Assembly (NCBI RefSeq): GCF_021018805.1
Contig: NC_086251.1
Coordinates: forward strand, 38,386,767 to 38,450,766
Origin: Prinia subflava
Taxonomy: Eukaryota; Chordata; Aves; Passeriformes; Cisticolidae
Reading direction: 5' to 3'
Length of the DNA: 64,000 bases
A program made the position numbers and the translations under genes. A model generated the notes under the pieces. It made no database searches. It was not told where the DNA came from and was given only the letters and a program-made list of their open reading frames with translations. Below are positions 41,701 to 52,011 of this stretch, one piece after another (position 1 is the first letter of the stretch; the number at the start of each line of letters is the position of its first letter).

Positions 41701-44700
41701 TTCAGTCTTTGTATACAGTGTTGTGATAATAGTAGAAAAGCGGGAGTATCAATGTAATTGCAAAGAGTGGATTTCCAGTGAAAGAAGGCAGACCCCTGAA
41801 GCTGTGACTTCAGTTGGGAAAATTATTCCATTTATAGTCAGTGGCTCTTACAGGTAAAGTTTCACATCTGAAGCTTATGCTTAACAATAAGTAAAACCTC
41901 ATACCTTTTCATTTTTATTTAACTTTCTTCCTCAAGAGTATAAAGATGATGTATGTGTAGTATTGGTGCAATGAAGCAATGTGTAGTGATCAGTAAGAAA
42001 ATACTGTTGAAGAAACAGCAGTGCAAGCAGAAAGAATTCAAGGATGAGAACAAAGGATAGTATTGATATGTGGAAATGCAAAGGGAACACTTTCAGGTTT
42101 TACATGTTTCTTTTCCTGTTTTTGTATAATCACAGATAGACAGCATCACCTAACTCCTCGCCTTGGTGTGGAGGGTTGAGACTTTTATATTTGGTAAATC
42201 TCCAGGTTTTGGTACAAAATAGTAGATTCTCAGGAGATGTCTGGATAAAATCAAATCCACAGAAGCTGCCCCTTATGCATTGTCAAGATCTTGGTATTTA
42301 TTCTTTGTTACAAGAAAGAAGATGAGTAAGAGGAGAGATAAAAGTATACAATGGTATCAGCTATGGAGAAAAAATATCTCAGACAACATCAGAAAAGAAC
42401 AAATACCTTTGTCCTTCTACATGACTAAAAGGAAGACATCCAGAAAATTCAAATTCATGAACAAAAATGGTTTACTACCAGTCCACAACTAAAATAGAAA
42501 ACGTTAAGTTTTAATTTAAGTAGAAGAAGTTAGTTGTTAGCACTGGGCTATAGTTAATGGTGAATTCAACATTTCCCAGTTGTTACCCTGGCAGAATGCT
42601 GCTTTGAATTTTAGATTCACCCCTTCTCTTCCATCTTTATTCTTACTTCATAATTGCTGACACATCAAAGGGTCTGCTTATATCAACATTGCATTTTTTA
42701 GTAAGTGATTGGGAAAGAAAATTATATTGTAGCTGCTTAACAAAACTTTTGGATTTAGAAACTTGACTGGCACTGAAGTAACTTACAGTATTCAACTTCC
42801 AAAAATGCACTTAGACAACTGAAGAATATTTGTCTGTGTATTTATTGATTTTGCCTGGTTTTCTCTTTTGCAACTTGTACTATAAAATTCAGCAATTCCT
42901 CAAATGTCTATATCTTCTTTAGTCATTATTTCCAGAGTTCTTTGCATTGGTCATTTAATAGCTTGCTATTGTTAACTATTGTCACTACCCATTTTTCTTT
43001 TTTTTATTTGTGGATAAACTTCCTTCATCTATAGACCATGATGTTGAAAATATTACCATTCAAAAGCAGAGACATTAAAAAGTGTGAGCAAGAATGTTCA
43101 CACTGAAAGGTTTCTCAGGTGTACGGTCTGACAAAGTGGCTGAGATCTTTAAAGGATGACAGTCCATTCTAAAAAGCCAGATTCCAAAAAGTTAATGGCT
43201 CCTTCACCTGATGATCCCCGCCTACCCCCCATGTCATACACACACTTTATTTCCTTGTTTAAATTGTGTATATATTCACGCTCTACATGCATCCGACTGT
43301 GATTCTGTTAATTCTAGTAGGAAATACTGCTTCACTGTCCATCAGATTACTTCCTGTGCCTTTTGGGAATAAGACAGAGCAGGATATGACTGCACTTAGA
43401 TAGAAAATACCTATTTCAAAACTTTTTTTTCTTATATGGCTCTCTGCTGAGAAGGATTGGCATCTATCCCTCCTTATCTGCACAGGAGAAATTCATAATA
43501 GTCTTACCAAATCTGAGGTTGATTTACACAGTTTTGGTTTGTATTGTGCTGTTCTCTGGGCTTATCAGTAGAATAAAAGACAGGGATAGCTCTTCAAGAT
43601 TGTTTGAAATTGGAAACTTTACTTACAGTTTATAATGTAGCAGGATGCAGTGTCAGAGACTATTTACAGACATATTACTTCTACATTCAGAATTGTTTCA
43701 GGGATTGTCTTGAGCAGGTTGCATCTTCAGGTGAAATCAAATGAGTTGTAATTAAAGATATCGCCATTACTGGCATAACAGCCAGGGCACCATGAATACA
43801 GAAAAATATAAATTTTCTTATTGCTTCTGTATCTGACCCGAATATATTTACAGTTACTCTGCTTCATTCTTGCCACTACTTGAGCCCATTCAAGATGGTT
43901 CATTAGCTTGGTCACAGTCCACGGAGTATTGCTGTAGTCAGTTTGGACCTGAAAATAATGTGTTTACATCACCCAGTGTTACAACTGAGCCAAGTCCTTC
44001 AGGCAGCAGGAGCACTGCACTGTGCAGGAGCACCGGGTGTCTTGGGACCAGTCAGTTCAGACCTGGAGGCTGCAAAAGCATCTGCAGTCTCTGAGTACAG
44101 ACTTACTCTGCAAGTAGCACAGCTGTATTCAGGCATTGCCTCACCTCAGCAAACCAAGGCTACTGTACCATCCTTAATCTATATTAAATCAACTTGGGAA
44201 TCTGCTTGTGTGGTTTAGCTTCCTGCCTATGATTGATAGTGTTGACTGTTAGAGATAACATCTAAAAATGTGCAAATGTTAATGAATTGTGATAGGGAGT
44301 TAAGACATACCTCTAGTGAATGTGTCAGGAGAGGATAAGTCAGTTCCAGGCTGCATTGATGGAGTCAATGCAGACAGGTTAAAACATGTTAAACATTGTG
44401 TGGTTGCCGTCACTGAAGTGTGAAGGGCTGTCACTGGTAGAGTTTTGCATGATGATGTGTTACATCAATCTAAATAGTCTTACTGTAACACAGGATACAA
44501 ATATTCCCAAAAATATTGTTTCTGCAGTATTGCAGAGATCCCTGGTATTGTAAGGGATAATTTCCCAAGAGGTAGCTGCTGACTGTCTAAAGAGCAGAAA
44601 GTAAACCAGGCTGATTAATCTTAGTGACTGTTACTTATTCATCAATCACTGCTTTCCCTTTGAAGTAGCTACTCCCTTTGCTAGTCAGGGACAGAAAAAC

Positions 44701-47700
44701 TCCAGAGAAATCAAGAAATGTGTATATTGCCCCTGTATTTGAATTAAGAGGACTTGAGAATAATTTACACTGTGTCATCAATAATAAAGTAGAGAATAGA
44801 AGAAGCATTTTTATTTGGTGTTGTGGTAATGATCTTGAATGTGGTTTGGTGAAATTACCAGGCTCAGTGAAAAAGTCCAGCCTTTCTTGCAAGCAGCACA
44901 CATGCCTTCCCTGAGTAACTGGCTGTCCTGTGGGAAAAATCTCTGGCTTCTCATCATGTCTCTCTCCTGTGTGTGGGACTGAATTAAACAGGTTTTTCTT
45001 GAGCATCTTTTCTTGATCTACAGTATGGAAAAAAGTAACCAAAAATGGTGAAACTCTTAAATAAATGTAGCCATGACAGGAATTAATTTATAGAATCATA
45101 GAATGTCCTGAGTTGGAAGGGGCCTACAAAGTCCCAGCTCCTATGCAGGAAACCCCAAGAATCACACCATGTCCCTGACAGTGTTGCCCAAATGCTTGTT
45201 GAACTCTCGCAGGCTTGGTGCTATGACCACTTCCCTGGGGAGCCTGTTTCAGTGCTCAACCACCCTCTGGGTTGAGAAGCTTTTCCCAATGTCCCATTTA
45301 AACCTCCCCATATCCAGTTTCAGGCCATTTCCTTGGGTCCTGTCGCTGGTCACCAAAGAGATCAGTGCCTGCCCCTCCACTTCCCTCTCCGACTAAGGAA
45401 GCTGTAACTGCAATGAGGTCTCCCCACAGTCTCCTCCAGCCTGAACAGACCAAGTGACCTCTGTGCTGCTCTTACACTTCACCTCCAGCTCCTTCACCAT
45501 CTTTGTTGCTCTCCTTTGGATGCTCTCTAATAGCTTAATGTCTTTTTTATATTGTGGCACTCAAAACTATACCCAGGACTCAAGGTGAGGCCACACCAGT
45601 GAAGAGTGGGACAATCTCATCTTTTGACTGGTTCCAGTTGCTGGCTAAACTTTGGAGACAATGATCATGCTCAGCCCTGCCTGACAGTGGCAGCTCTGAA
45701 CCGGGGTCTGTGTTGGGGTTTCTTCTGCAGTTTCACAGCTTCGAGTGGGTGGGAGGCAGCACTAACAACGGGTGAAAATGGCAATGACAGAGGAGTTTGT
45801 TGCTCTTACTAGCAGATAACCTGTAGGTGAGTTTTGCTTTTAAATGGCATTTAGTGAACCCAAATGTTTAAGCAACATCAAACATGATTTATTCATTAAA
45901 AATGTGATTTAAATATTTTTGGTAGTTACTTCTTCATGCCCTATGCGTATATAGGTGAGTCACCTTTTGCTGAATCATGGAGTGGTGTGCCTCCCAGCAG
46001 CAGTATGTAGGGATTTCCCATTTCACAAGTGGGAATCTACCAGTAGCACCTAATGAGAAAGGCTGTCCTAGCTCAAGCTAACCCTTGAAAATGAGAACAC
46101 GTGGTACAGCATGATCTAGTGATCAGAAAAGGACTGGCAGTGAAGTCTTAGGAAATTTATATCCTGCTCTGCTTATAGTTCCTTGTATGAGTTAGAGTAA
46201 TTAATCTGTCTTCCTTGTGCTCCATTATACACTTATGCAACTTCTGGAAATACTAGATTAATAAAATATCCTTGACTTTTAAAATGAGAGATCACTACTG
46301 CTGTTTTTGTATTAACACCATTGTGTTCAGTTAGTTTCCTCTGTGACTGAAACAAGTGTTAGTGTCTCACATCTTCCTTTCTTGCGAAGCAGCCAGGCGT
46401 GGGAGTAGACACACTTAGGAAAGCCCCCATGTAAGTTCTGTGACTCCTTGTAGACCACCCCCATTAAGTGCCCAAGCCTAAAGTGAGAGAAAAGGCTCTT
46501 TAGTAAAGTTGTGCCAGATAAGGAAGGTGTACAGAACAAAATTATTTTTATCTTATGAAAACAGATATAATTTCTATCTTCTGTATTGTAAGTAAGGTTA
46601 AGCCCTTAAGTAGAGGAGGGACAGTGGGTTGTTATGTTAGCAGGAGTTTCAAAATTTTAAAATGCTGACTCCATTTCATTTTACTACATTTTACATTTTA
46701 CCACATTTACTACATTTACTGTATTTACTACATTTTAAGGTTTGAGTTTTTTGATTGCTGTAGATAATTTATACCAACCTCTCAATTTTCTCCCAGAAGC
46801 ACTTCACACTAGAAAACCTTACACGCTAATAATACCTAGGACAAGAAAATCCACATGATTAACAGGTACAAACTGCCACTAGTTATAACCTCCAGAAAGA
46901 AAGACCTACAGGAGCTGGATCCAAGACACTTAAGTCTTTTATAAAATTGGGAATAGCTACTGTTTTCCAATCTGTATCTGAAACTGCTGGTTTTTAACTT
47001 CTTTTTCCACATGATTTTTTGCTAACCTTTCCTTAATGTAGCAAAACGTTAGGCAAAAAGAAAAAGTATTTTCATTTGGAATTTTTAAGGGTTTGCTAAA
47101 GTTACTGATGGTTATTATTTCTTCAGTGTTGACTTCTGTACATGAAAATGTCTGTGGATGCAGTAGCTACATTCCTAACTTTTATTAGCTTTAATGAACT
47201 CAGATTAACCAACTTAATTCTCTTTTGGTATTTGAATCCAGCTATTTGCAGAACTGGTTCAGTGCATGAGAAGTTACTGCATTTGGCCTTTTCCTGCTCA
47301 CATTATGTTTGTTTTAACCAGGGAAAATAGACTGTATGCATGTGTAGCCAATATCCAGTGTGATCTCCTGGAAGCAGGAAGTCAGTTCCAGTAGGTACTG
47401 TTGGGTATTTGTGCTTTTGATTAGCACCAAGCTCCTATATTTGTATGCAAACAAAGTCTTTATTCCCCCAGAATCAATATTGGCAAGAGCAATTTATAGC
47501 TCAACAGTTAAAATTAATGTAGGAAATCTTCTGGCTTCCTCTCCCAGATCTCAGATCCAGATTCATGGCATACTTAATTTGAGCCATCTGCAGATCCTTT
47601 CCTGTGAAGGGTAGTCCCACACTTCCTGTCCTCACCAGCTCCAACGATGTGTTCCCATCAGTCACTGCACTTTTGACTCAAGTCTGTCTGTTGGGTTGCT

Positions 47701-50700
47701 GCAAGCTCAACCCTACAAAAAAGTCTTTTGTTGGATCAGTGAGCTCGTGTGTGTAGTTGTGATAGAGATCTGACACAACAGAAGTAGTGAGATTGTGCAG
47801 CCTGAGAGAAGACTGAATGGGGCCACCCCTTTCTCCTGGTACTTGCAGGCAGATGCTACTAAATGTGTTGTAAAATGGCACACAAGAGTTACTTGAACAA
47901 TTCTTTCTAGCCCCTGAATCAAAGGCAAATTATACCAAAAAACAAGAAGGATCACAAATAGAAGGAAAAGAGATAAAAGAGCAGAAGAAGGAGAAGGGCA
48001 ATTGAAAGTATTAAAGGGAGAAAAAGTAACAAGGAAGAGGGAAGTAGCTAGAAAAGCAGGAAGGATTAAAGAATAATCAGGAGATTGTATGTTGGCAAAT
48101 AGTGGCAGCAAATGCAGGTAAAAATTAGGAAATACCTTTCCCTGGTGGCTGAGCATACTGTCCTTGTCTTTCAAATATGACAGATGAATCAATCTCAAGA
48201 AACAACTCTTCTGTCTTTCTGGGTCGAACTGAAATGCCATTGTTTTGTGAGCGGTCTACAGTAATAACCTGGATGCTGAAAGCCAGAACCTTTGTCCTCT
48301 CTGTGCTCAGTCTGAGCAAATCAGGGAGGCAAAGTCCCAGGCACAAGTTCCTGAAAAACATTTGTTGCAGAACAGGCACAGCCCTAAGAGACTGCTGAAA
48401 AGTCCCTCTGAAGTGAGTTTACCACCTCAATATGTTGGTTCACAAGTGGGCGGCTAGTCTGGATGTGGTTTTCATGAAGCCTCAATCCCGAGGTCCCAAA
48501 TTTCCGTGTCCTGCCGCTCGCCGCCTCCCCGCTGGGCAGCCCGGGCCGTGTAGGTCTCCCAAGCCCAGCAGGTGGGGCTGGAGAGGCGGCGCGCTCACGG
48601 CTCCCGGTGCTCCGTGACCCCGAGTGGGTATCATGCACATCCCAGCGTGATTCACTTCCTTCGGCTGACTTGGAACTTCTGACATCTCCACACGACTCTG
48701 CCCGAGGTCGTTCATGTCATTTGAACTGCAAGAGCTGGAGTATAAAAGCATTGTACTTTCTGTGTGGTTGGGAGCAGCTTCCTTCACTGAATTGGTTTGT
48801 TGTTTTGATTAGGGAATTAAATTAATTATCTGCTTAATTCACATTGCAGTTAAGAACTGTGAAATGAGAGTAGTCTAGAAATTCCCTTTAGGTGAGACAC
48901 ACATGAAATATTTGTTCCCTGTCACTCTGTTTTTACAGCAAGGAAATCTTTGGGTTTGCTTTGTTTTCTGCAGCTGTTTGATGCTGTCAACTGCCTGGCA
49001 AAAGAGAATGCCCGGTTGCTTGTGCTGGGGCGCAAACATATGCTGGTGAACTCTTCAAACTGGAAAAGAGAAATTATGAAGGAGATGCAGAATAAGGCAG
49101 ACTTCTTCTTTGCTGAAAATATGTAAGTTGAAGAAAACAGCTCAATATAATAGAGACCAACACCTGATTTATGTGCATTTTTCTCTAGTTTTTAGTACGA
49201 TTACTAGTATCTCTATCTGTGTGTGTAAAAGAAACATATCCCTTGCTATACTTGCTTCAAAAGTACATAAAAAGTTGCATTCTGAAGACTTTCATCACTT
49301 AGAATCATATTGACAGCTGTGTGGCTTCATTAGGATTTATGGCTGATAAAACCACTGCTAAGAGCACAGTGCCCTGAACGTACAGAATTTCTGGTAGCAT
49401 CGGTGTGCAGTTGTGGTCTGCGGCTGTGTGGGGGTACACTGCTGAGTTTTAGCAGTTTTGTTCCACATAGCACAGTATTGTTAAACTTTGTGGCAGGAGA
49501 TTGTATTCTATTATCAGATTGTGGTAAGAGGAAAAAGTGCTTTAAGTAGCATACAATTAATGTTTATTGCACTGTAGCTTTTGGTGCCCTGTGGTAAACA
49601 ATTTTTTATTTTACAGGGAGCTAGAGTAGTGGTGGGAATTTTCAGTGTTACTGATGAATAAATCTTGATCAGCATTTGAATCACTTCCTGCAACCACTTA
49701 CTGCCTTGTGAATGACGTCTGTCTTTTCCATTTGTTTTGTGAAGCTCTGAGGATGATGCCTTCTTGTTATATGCCACTCTCCGATCAGGCAAGCACTGCA
49801 GGTTTGTCACTAGAGACTTCCTCCGGGATCACAAGGCTTGTCTCTCCGACAGTCTGACTCGTCACCTGTTCCGTAAGTGGCAGCGTGGACACCAGATAGC
49901 GTTCTCCACTTCTGCAGAAGGAGGGAGGATAAATTTTTTGGTAAGTTTTCCTGCTGCAGTCAGAAAACACACAGAGCATATTCACTGAAGATACATTATT
50001 TCAAACTCTGGAAGCCAAAATATCTTGTTGAAGTTTAAGAAATGGATTTGTACCAATGCGATCAAAACTCCCATGTTAACTGAAAATTCACTGGATTCAC
50101 AAAGCGTGCCACGGACAAGAAAACTATAAGAGAGCTAAGAAATGCTCCTTAAATGTTTAAAATGTAAATGTAAATAAAAGTTTATGTGTACAAATCTTTC
50201 CAGTGCTGGAAATTCTGTAACCATTACTGGTCTCAGTAAAACCTGAGTGCGAATGTTTTAATTTATTTTAAACTTTGAAATCCCTTATTCTCCTCTGCAC
50301 CACTATTATGAAATATTGTGCTTCTAATTTTACAATAGAATTTCTTTCATCTTTATTTTAAAGAAGCAGAAAAATACAGGTATTTCAGTATTCACTGTAA
50401 TAGTAACCTAACATAGGTGTAAAGTTTCATGAGGGAAAGCCCAGAACAGTCAGATTTATAATTGGTATTCAGCTGCAAAAATTGCAGTAATGACATGTTA
50501 TGGAAGTTTACTACTGTTACTGTCTAGCAGATATGTCCCCTTGTGAACAGTACATTAACAGGAATGCAGATGTTTTAAGATTTTTCTAAGGAAAAATTCA
50601 TCATGTGACATTCTATATGAAGTTTTTTTGTTATCTGGTCTGTCTGTATTGTTATTGCCTGCTTAAAGGAATATTGCACCTATGCAGATTAATTTTCTTC

Positions 50701-51767
50701 CTTCTCTGGTTAAAATTGCAAAATAACGTTCATGATTACAAGATAGCAGTTTGTAAGAATGACAGCCTTTCATTCTTTGTTGCCATATATACATTTCTTC
50801 TTATGGAGCCAAATAACGAATGGTGGGTTACCTGAGTAACACAGCTTTAGCTACACTTTGTTTCTTTCTTTCATACAAAGGCACTATTAATTTTCACATC
50901 TTAATTCCCATACAAGTGATTAGGGTGATTGATATTCCCAGTCATAGCAGTCTTCCAAGTTATTCTGGAAGCTACTGCAGGAAAGTAGACTTGCAAGACT
51001 ATACATATAGAGTGATAGTATGCCCTGGGAACCATAATTACCAGCCAGTAATGTTTATTTTGTATTTGTATTATATATGTTGAGTTAGTATACCTGCAAC
51101 ATAATAGACCTGAAAAATTGTTTATTCTGTGTGTTCAACCAGATGCTTCTGAAAGTGTTAGTGATAAACCCTTTTGTTGCTTCTCCTTGAGATGGAGCAA
51201 GCCAGCTCTGTCAAGAGAGAGATTGAGAGAACAAATACAAGATGTCATTAATGTCATTAAATCCTATGTTCAAGCCTATAAACTCCACATCCTGAGTAAT
51301 TCCCATATGATTTCATTTAACTGAACAGAACAACAATCATTTTGCCATTTCTAGTAATTGAGTGCATTATGCTGAAATCATTATTATCTGCTGCTGATTG
51401 AAGCCAGAATTTATAATGACTCCTAGACCACAAAATACTAGAAGATAGTTTAGTTTTTCCTCCAGTACTAAAATTTAGGATTTGTTTTGTATAAGAAAAT
51501 AAAATGAGAGGTTTTAGAAGATAAAACTGCAGAGACTTCTAAGGTAAGCATTGGAAGTTGTAACTGCCTGTAATTGATATTTTAGTCATATGTTGTATAA
51601 AGTCAGAAAAAAGCTTTTCCTCTGTTTTTTCCCAACAGCCTGCCTTCCGTTACGACTGTGTGGTACAGACTACGGGTGATACATGGCACATTCCCTACAA
51701 AGATGTTTTTGAGGAAAAATACTCATATCAAGTACCAAGAAAATGGCTCTGCATTCAACAGAAATGA
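13787..51767 (+). CDS. PRORP: PRORP (MRPP3 / KIAA0391), catalytic protein of mitochondrial RNase P, complete
   Basis: Seven coding exons (13787-14784, 15861-15908, 17242-17374, 27402-27509, 48974-49122, 49745-49940, 51639-51767) join in frame to 586 codons plus stop; human is 583. The enzyme cleaves 5' leaders from mitochondrial pre-tRNAs, working with the TRMT10C/HSD17B10 subcomplex in the matrix. Layout: basic hydrophobic N-terminus likely to be a mitochondrial targeting sequence (1-45), a divergent linker, PPR repeats (about 140-330), the central zinc-binding domain and a NYN-type metallonuclease (about 394-560). Seen directly: metal-binding Asp in VIDGLNV (D413), SEDD (D482, D483), VTRD (D503); zinc ligands CPVC (C352, C355), WHIPY (H561) and KWLC (C582). 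The ATG at 13787 is chosen because it has G at -3 and +4. The frame is open one codon upstream (GTG) but not to another ATG. Confidence 0.97.
14785..15860. other. PRORP intron after coding exon 1
   Basis: About 1.1 kb. The AATAAA at 14788-14793 overlaps the donor region. Otherwise no recognised element. Confidence 0.65.
15861..15908 (+). CDS. PRORP: PRORP coding exon 2
   Basis: 48 bp encoding S333 and [15 protein letters not shown], corresponding to human SVPGKQWKGQFTTVRKS. The acceptor is CATATTAG and the donor GTAAAT. Found by phase and homology because it is too short for ORF detection. Confidence 0.9.
15909..17241. other. PRORP intron after coding exon 2
   Basis: About 1.3 kb, AT-rich. 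Nothing recognised beyond short A/T runs. Confidence 0.65.
17242..17374 (+). CDS. PRORP: PRORP coding exon 3 (zinc CxxC)
   Basis: 133 bp, residues 349-393. It begins [16 protein letters not shown], with zinc ligands C352 and C355, and ends [19 protein letters not shown]. The acceptor is TTATTGCAG and the donor GTAGGT. Confidence 0.96.
17770..18233 (+). mobile_element. CR1 LINE 3' end, plus orientation
   Basis: Contains the conserved CR1 3' region: AGCCTGGAGAAAAGGAGACT near 17900, ATGAGGAAGAATTTCTT near 18020, TTTTTTCCAACCTTAATGA near 18195, and a terminal ATTCTATTTCTG. It is diverged, with no intact ORF. It lies in the 10-kb PRORP intron, sense to the gene. Confidence 0.9.
18234..23604. other. 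PRORP intron 3, unassigned part
   Basis: About 5.4 kb. An AT-rich stretch is at 21,420-21,480, a TTGC run near 22,258, and moderately GC-rich patches at 20,640-20,830 and 22,440-22,680. No gene or repeat family recognised. Confidence 0.55.
23605..23690 (+). mobile_element. CR1 3'-terminal stub
   Basis: CGGACTCGATGATCCATG, GGGTCCCTTCCAACTTAG and ATGATTCTGT are the last roughly 80 bp of a CR1 copy in plus orientation. Confidence 0.85.
23961..24525 (-). mobile_element. Solo LTR of an avian endogenous retrovirus (ERVL-like), 565 bp
   Basis: Starts TGTAGTGAGTTGG and ends CCCAGAACA, giving TG...CA ends. The flanks CTCTT (23956-23960) and CTCCT (24526-24530) match at 4 of 5 positions, an eroded 5-bp target duplication. 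The interior resembles avian ERV LTRs I know (GATGCCCACCAAGCT; GATGTCCAGCCACTCCCTG; TGTGTTATCGACACCCTTC). The complement carries AATAAA (24079-24084), so transcription would be minus, antisense to PRORP. No retroviral genes adjoin it. Confidence 0.82.
24526..27401. other. PRORP intron 3, 3' part
   Basis: About 2.9 kb with no recognised gene or repeat until the TTTA run immediately before exon 4. Confidence 0.6.
27380..27398 (+). repeat. (TTTA)n microsatellite at a splice acceptor
   Basis: About five TTTA units run directly into TTTCAG of the PRORP exon 4 acceptor. Confidence 0.85.
27402..27509 (+). CDS. PRORP: PRORP coding exon 4 (start of nuclease domain)
   Basis: 108 bp, residues 394-429. 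It contains [14 protein letters not shown] with the first catalytic aspartate, D413. The acceptor follows a TTTA microsatellite; the donor is GTAAGT. Confidence 0.96.
27510..28653. other. PRORP intron 4, 5' part
   Basis: About 1.1 kb of AT-rich intron with no recognised element. Confidence 0.6.
28659..29409 (-). mobile_element. Solo LTR of an avian endogenous retrovirus, 751 bp, perfect 5-bp target duplication
   Basis: Begins TGTGTTGGTTTGG and ends CCCAAGACA. It is flanked on both sides by GGGAA (28654-28658 and 29410-29414). The interior matches a bird LTR I recognise in part (TGGAATGGAGAATGTAAAAC; GTCCTCCTGGAGTGACAGAT; TTAATGGCCCATTAACAGAA). On the minus strand a TATA-like AGATAAAAA (about 29095-29103) precedes an AGTAAA poly(A)-like hexamer (28805-28810), so its orientation is antisense to PRORP. 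No internal retroviral sequence. Confidence 0.85.
31850..31870 (+). repeat. Poly(A) tract, 21 A
   Basis: An uninterrupted A run followed by GAGGC. No retrocopy recognised upstream. Confidence 0.9.
39025..39048. repeat. (GATG)n microsatellite
   Basis: Six near-perfect GATG/GGAT units. Confidence 0.95.
45092..45630 (-). mobile_element. CR1 LINE 3' portion, minus orientation
   Basis: Starts with TAGAATCATAGAATGTCCTG (reversed CR1 terminus), then AGTTGGAAGGGGCCTAC and CCTCCAGCCTGAACAGACC. The region to about 45,620 (CCAGGACTCAAGGTGAGG) fits CR1 ORF2/3' UTR on the minus strand. It is decayed and antisense to PRORP. The right edge is approximate. Confidence 0.9.
45631..48485. other. PRORP intron 4, 3' part
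   Basis: Holds the TTTACTACA minisatellite (46,679) and a purine-rich run (about 47,930-48,085). The open minus-strand frame over that run (48,240-47,713) looks like a composition artefact. Confidence 0.5.
46679..46737. repeat. TTTACTACA-type minisatellite
   Basis: About six imperfect 9-10-bp units of TTTACTACAT. Confidence 0.8.
48486..48630. promoter_or_regulatory. Intragenic CpG-rich patch in PRORP intron 4
   Basis: About 145 bp with many CpGs (for example CCGCTCGCCGCCTCCCCGC and GGCGGCGCGCTCACGG) inside an AT-rich, CpG-poor intron, 340 bp before the exon at 48,974. It could be an unrecognised LTR U3 or an internal promoter. No coding capacity is supported. Confidence 0.45.
48741..48748 (+). 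promoter_or_regulatory. TATA-like box TATAAAAG
   Basis: A good TATA-box match in GGAGTATAAAAGC, downstream of the CpG patch and 226 bp before PRORP coding exon 5, on the gene's strand. Function is inferred only from position. Confidence 0.35.
48974..49122 (+). CDS. PRORP: PRORP coding exon 5
   Basis: 149 bp, residues 430-478 plus two bases. It contains [16 protein letters not shown] and [10 protein letters not shown], matching the family. The acceptor is TTTTCTGCAG and the donor GTAAGT. Confidence 0.96.
49745..49940 (+). CDS. PRORP: PRORP coding exon 6 (catalytic Asp cluster)
   Basis: 196 bp, residues 479-544. It contains [20 protein letters not shown] and [13 protein letters not shown], giving D482, D483 and D503. 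The acceptor is TTTTGTGAAG, with a weak -3 but preceding pyrimidines; the donor is GTAAGT. Confidence 0.96.
49941..51638. other. PRORP last intron
   Basis: About 1.7 kb. No recognised element; short chance ORFs only. Confidence 0.6.
51639..51767 (+). CDS. PRORP: PRORP last coding exon
   Basis: 129 bp, residues 545-586 and TGA. It contains [15 protein letters not shown] (zinc ligand H561) and [10 protein letters not shown] (zinc ligand C582). The acceptor is TTTTTTCCCAACAG. Confidence 0.97.
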   Translation, partial: PAFRYDCVVQTTGDTWHIPYKDVFEEKYSYQVPRKWLCIQQK

Positions 51768-52005
51768 TGGAGAATGTACCTGGACAAGCTGAAGCTGTGT
51801 GCTTTTTTTTTTTTGTAATCACTGTTGCTGGCTAGGAGAACTCAGGATAATTATGGGATTAATGTGTGAGGTGTGTAACCACAGAAAATTGAGTGGCTGC
51901 TTTTGACAAATCATTCCTGCATACATCTCTTAACATCAGTGGTGGTCCAGTGAGGGTGAATTAGGTCCATTATTTCCAATTTTACAGACAGTTTTTGTGA
52001 TTTGA

Positions 52006-52011
52006 ATTAAA
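52006..52011 (+). terminator. Candidate PRORP poly(A) signal ATTAAA
   Basis: The ATTAAA variant hexamer 239 bp after the stop is followed by a T/G-rich stretch. I saw no AATAAA in the first kilobase after the stop. The real cleavage site is unknown. Confidence 0.35.

Larger units (their letters stand above)
29415..45087. other. PRORP intron 4, central unassigned part
   Basis: About 15.7 kb. Low-complexity pieces noted: poly(A) at 31,850-31,870, poly(T) at 34,600-34,613 and GGAT repeats at 39,025. Short ORFs, the longest about 156 codons (35,703-35,233, minus), show no recognised domain. No nested gene found. Confidence 0.55.

Noticed and set aside
47713..48240. 175-codon minus-strand ORF, hydrophobic and Leu/Phe-rich
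   Set aside because: It is the complement of a purine-rich tract; no family motif, and no promoter or splice evidence on that strand.
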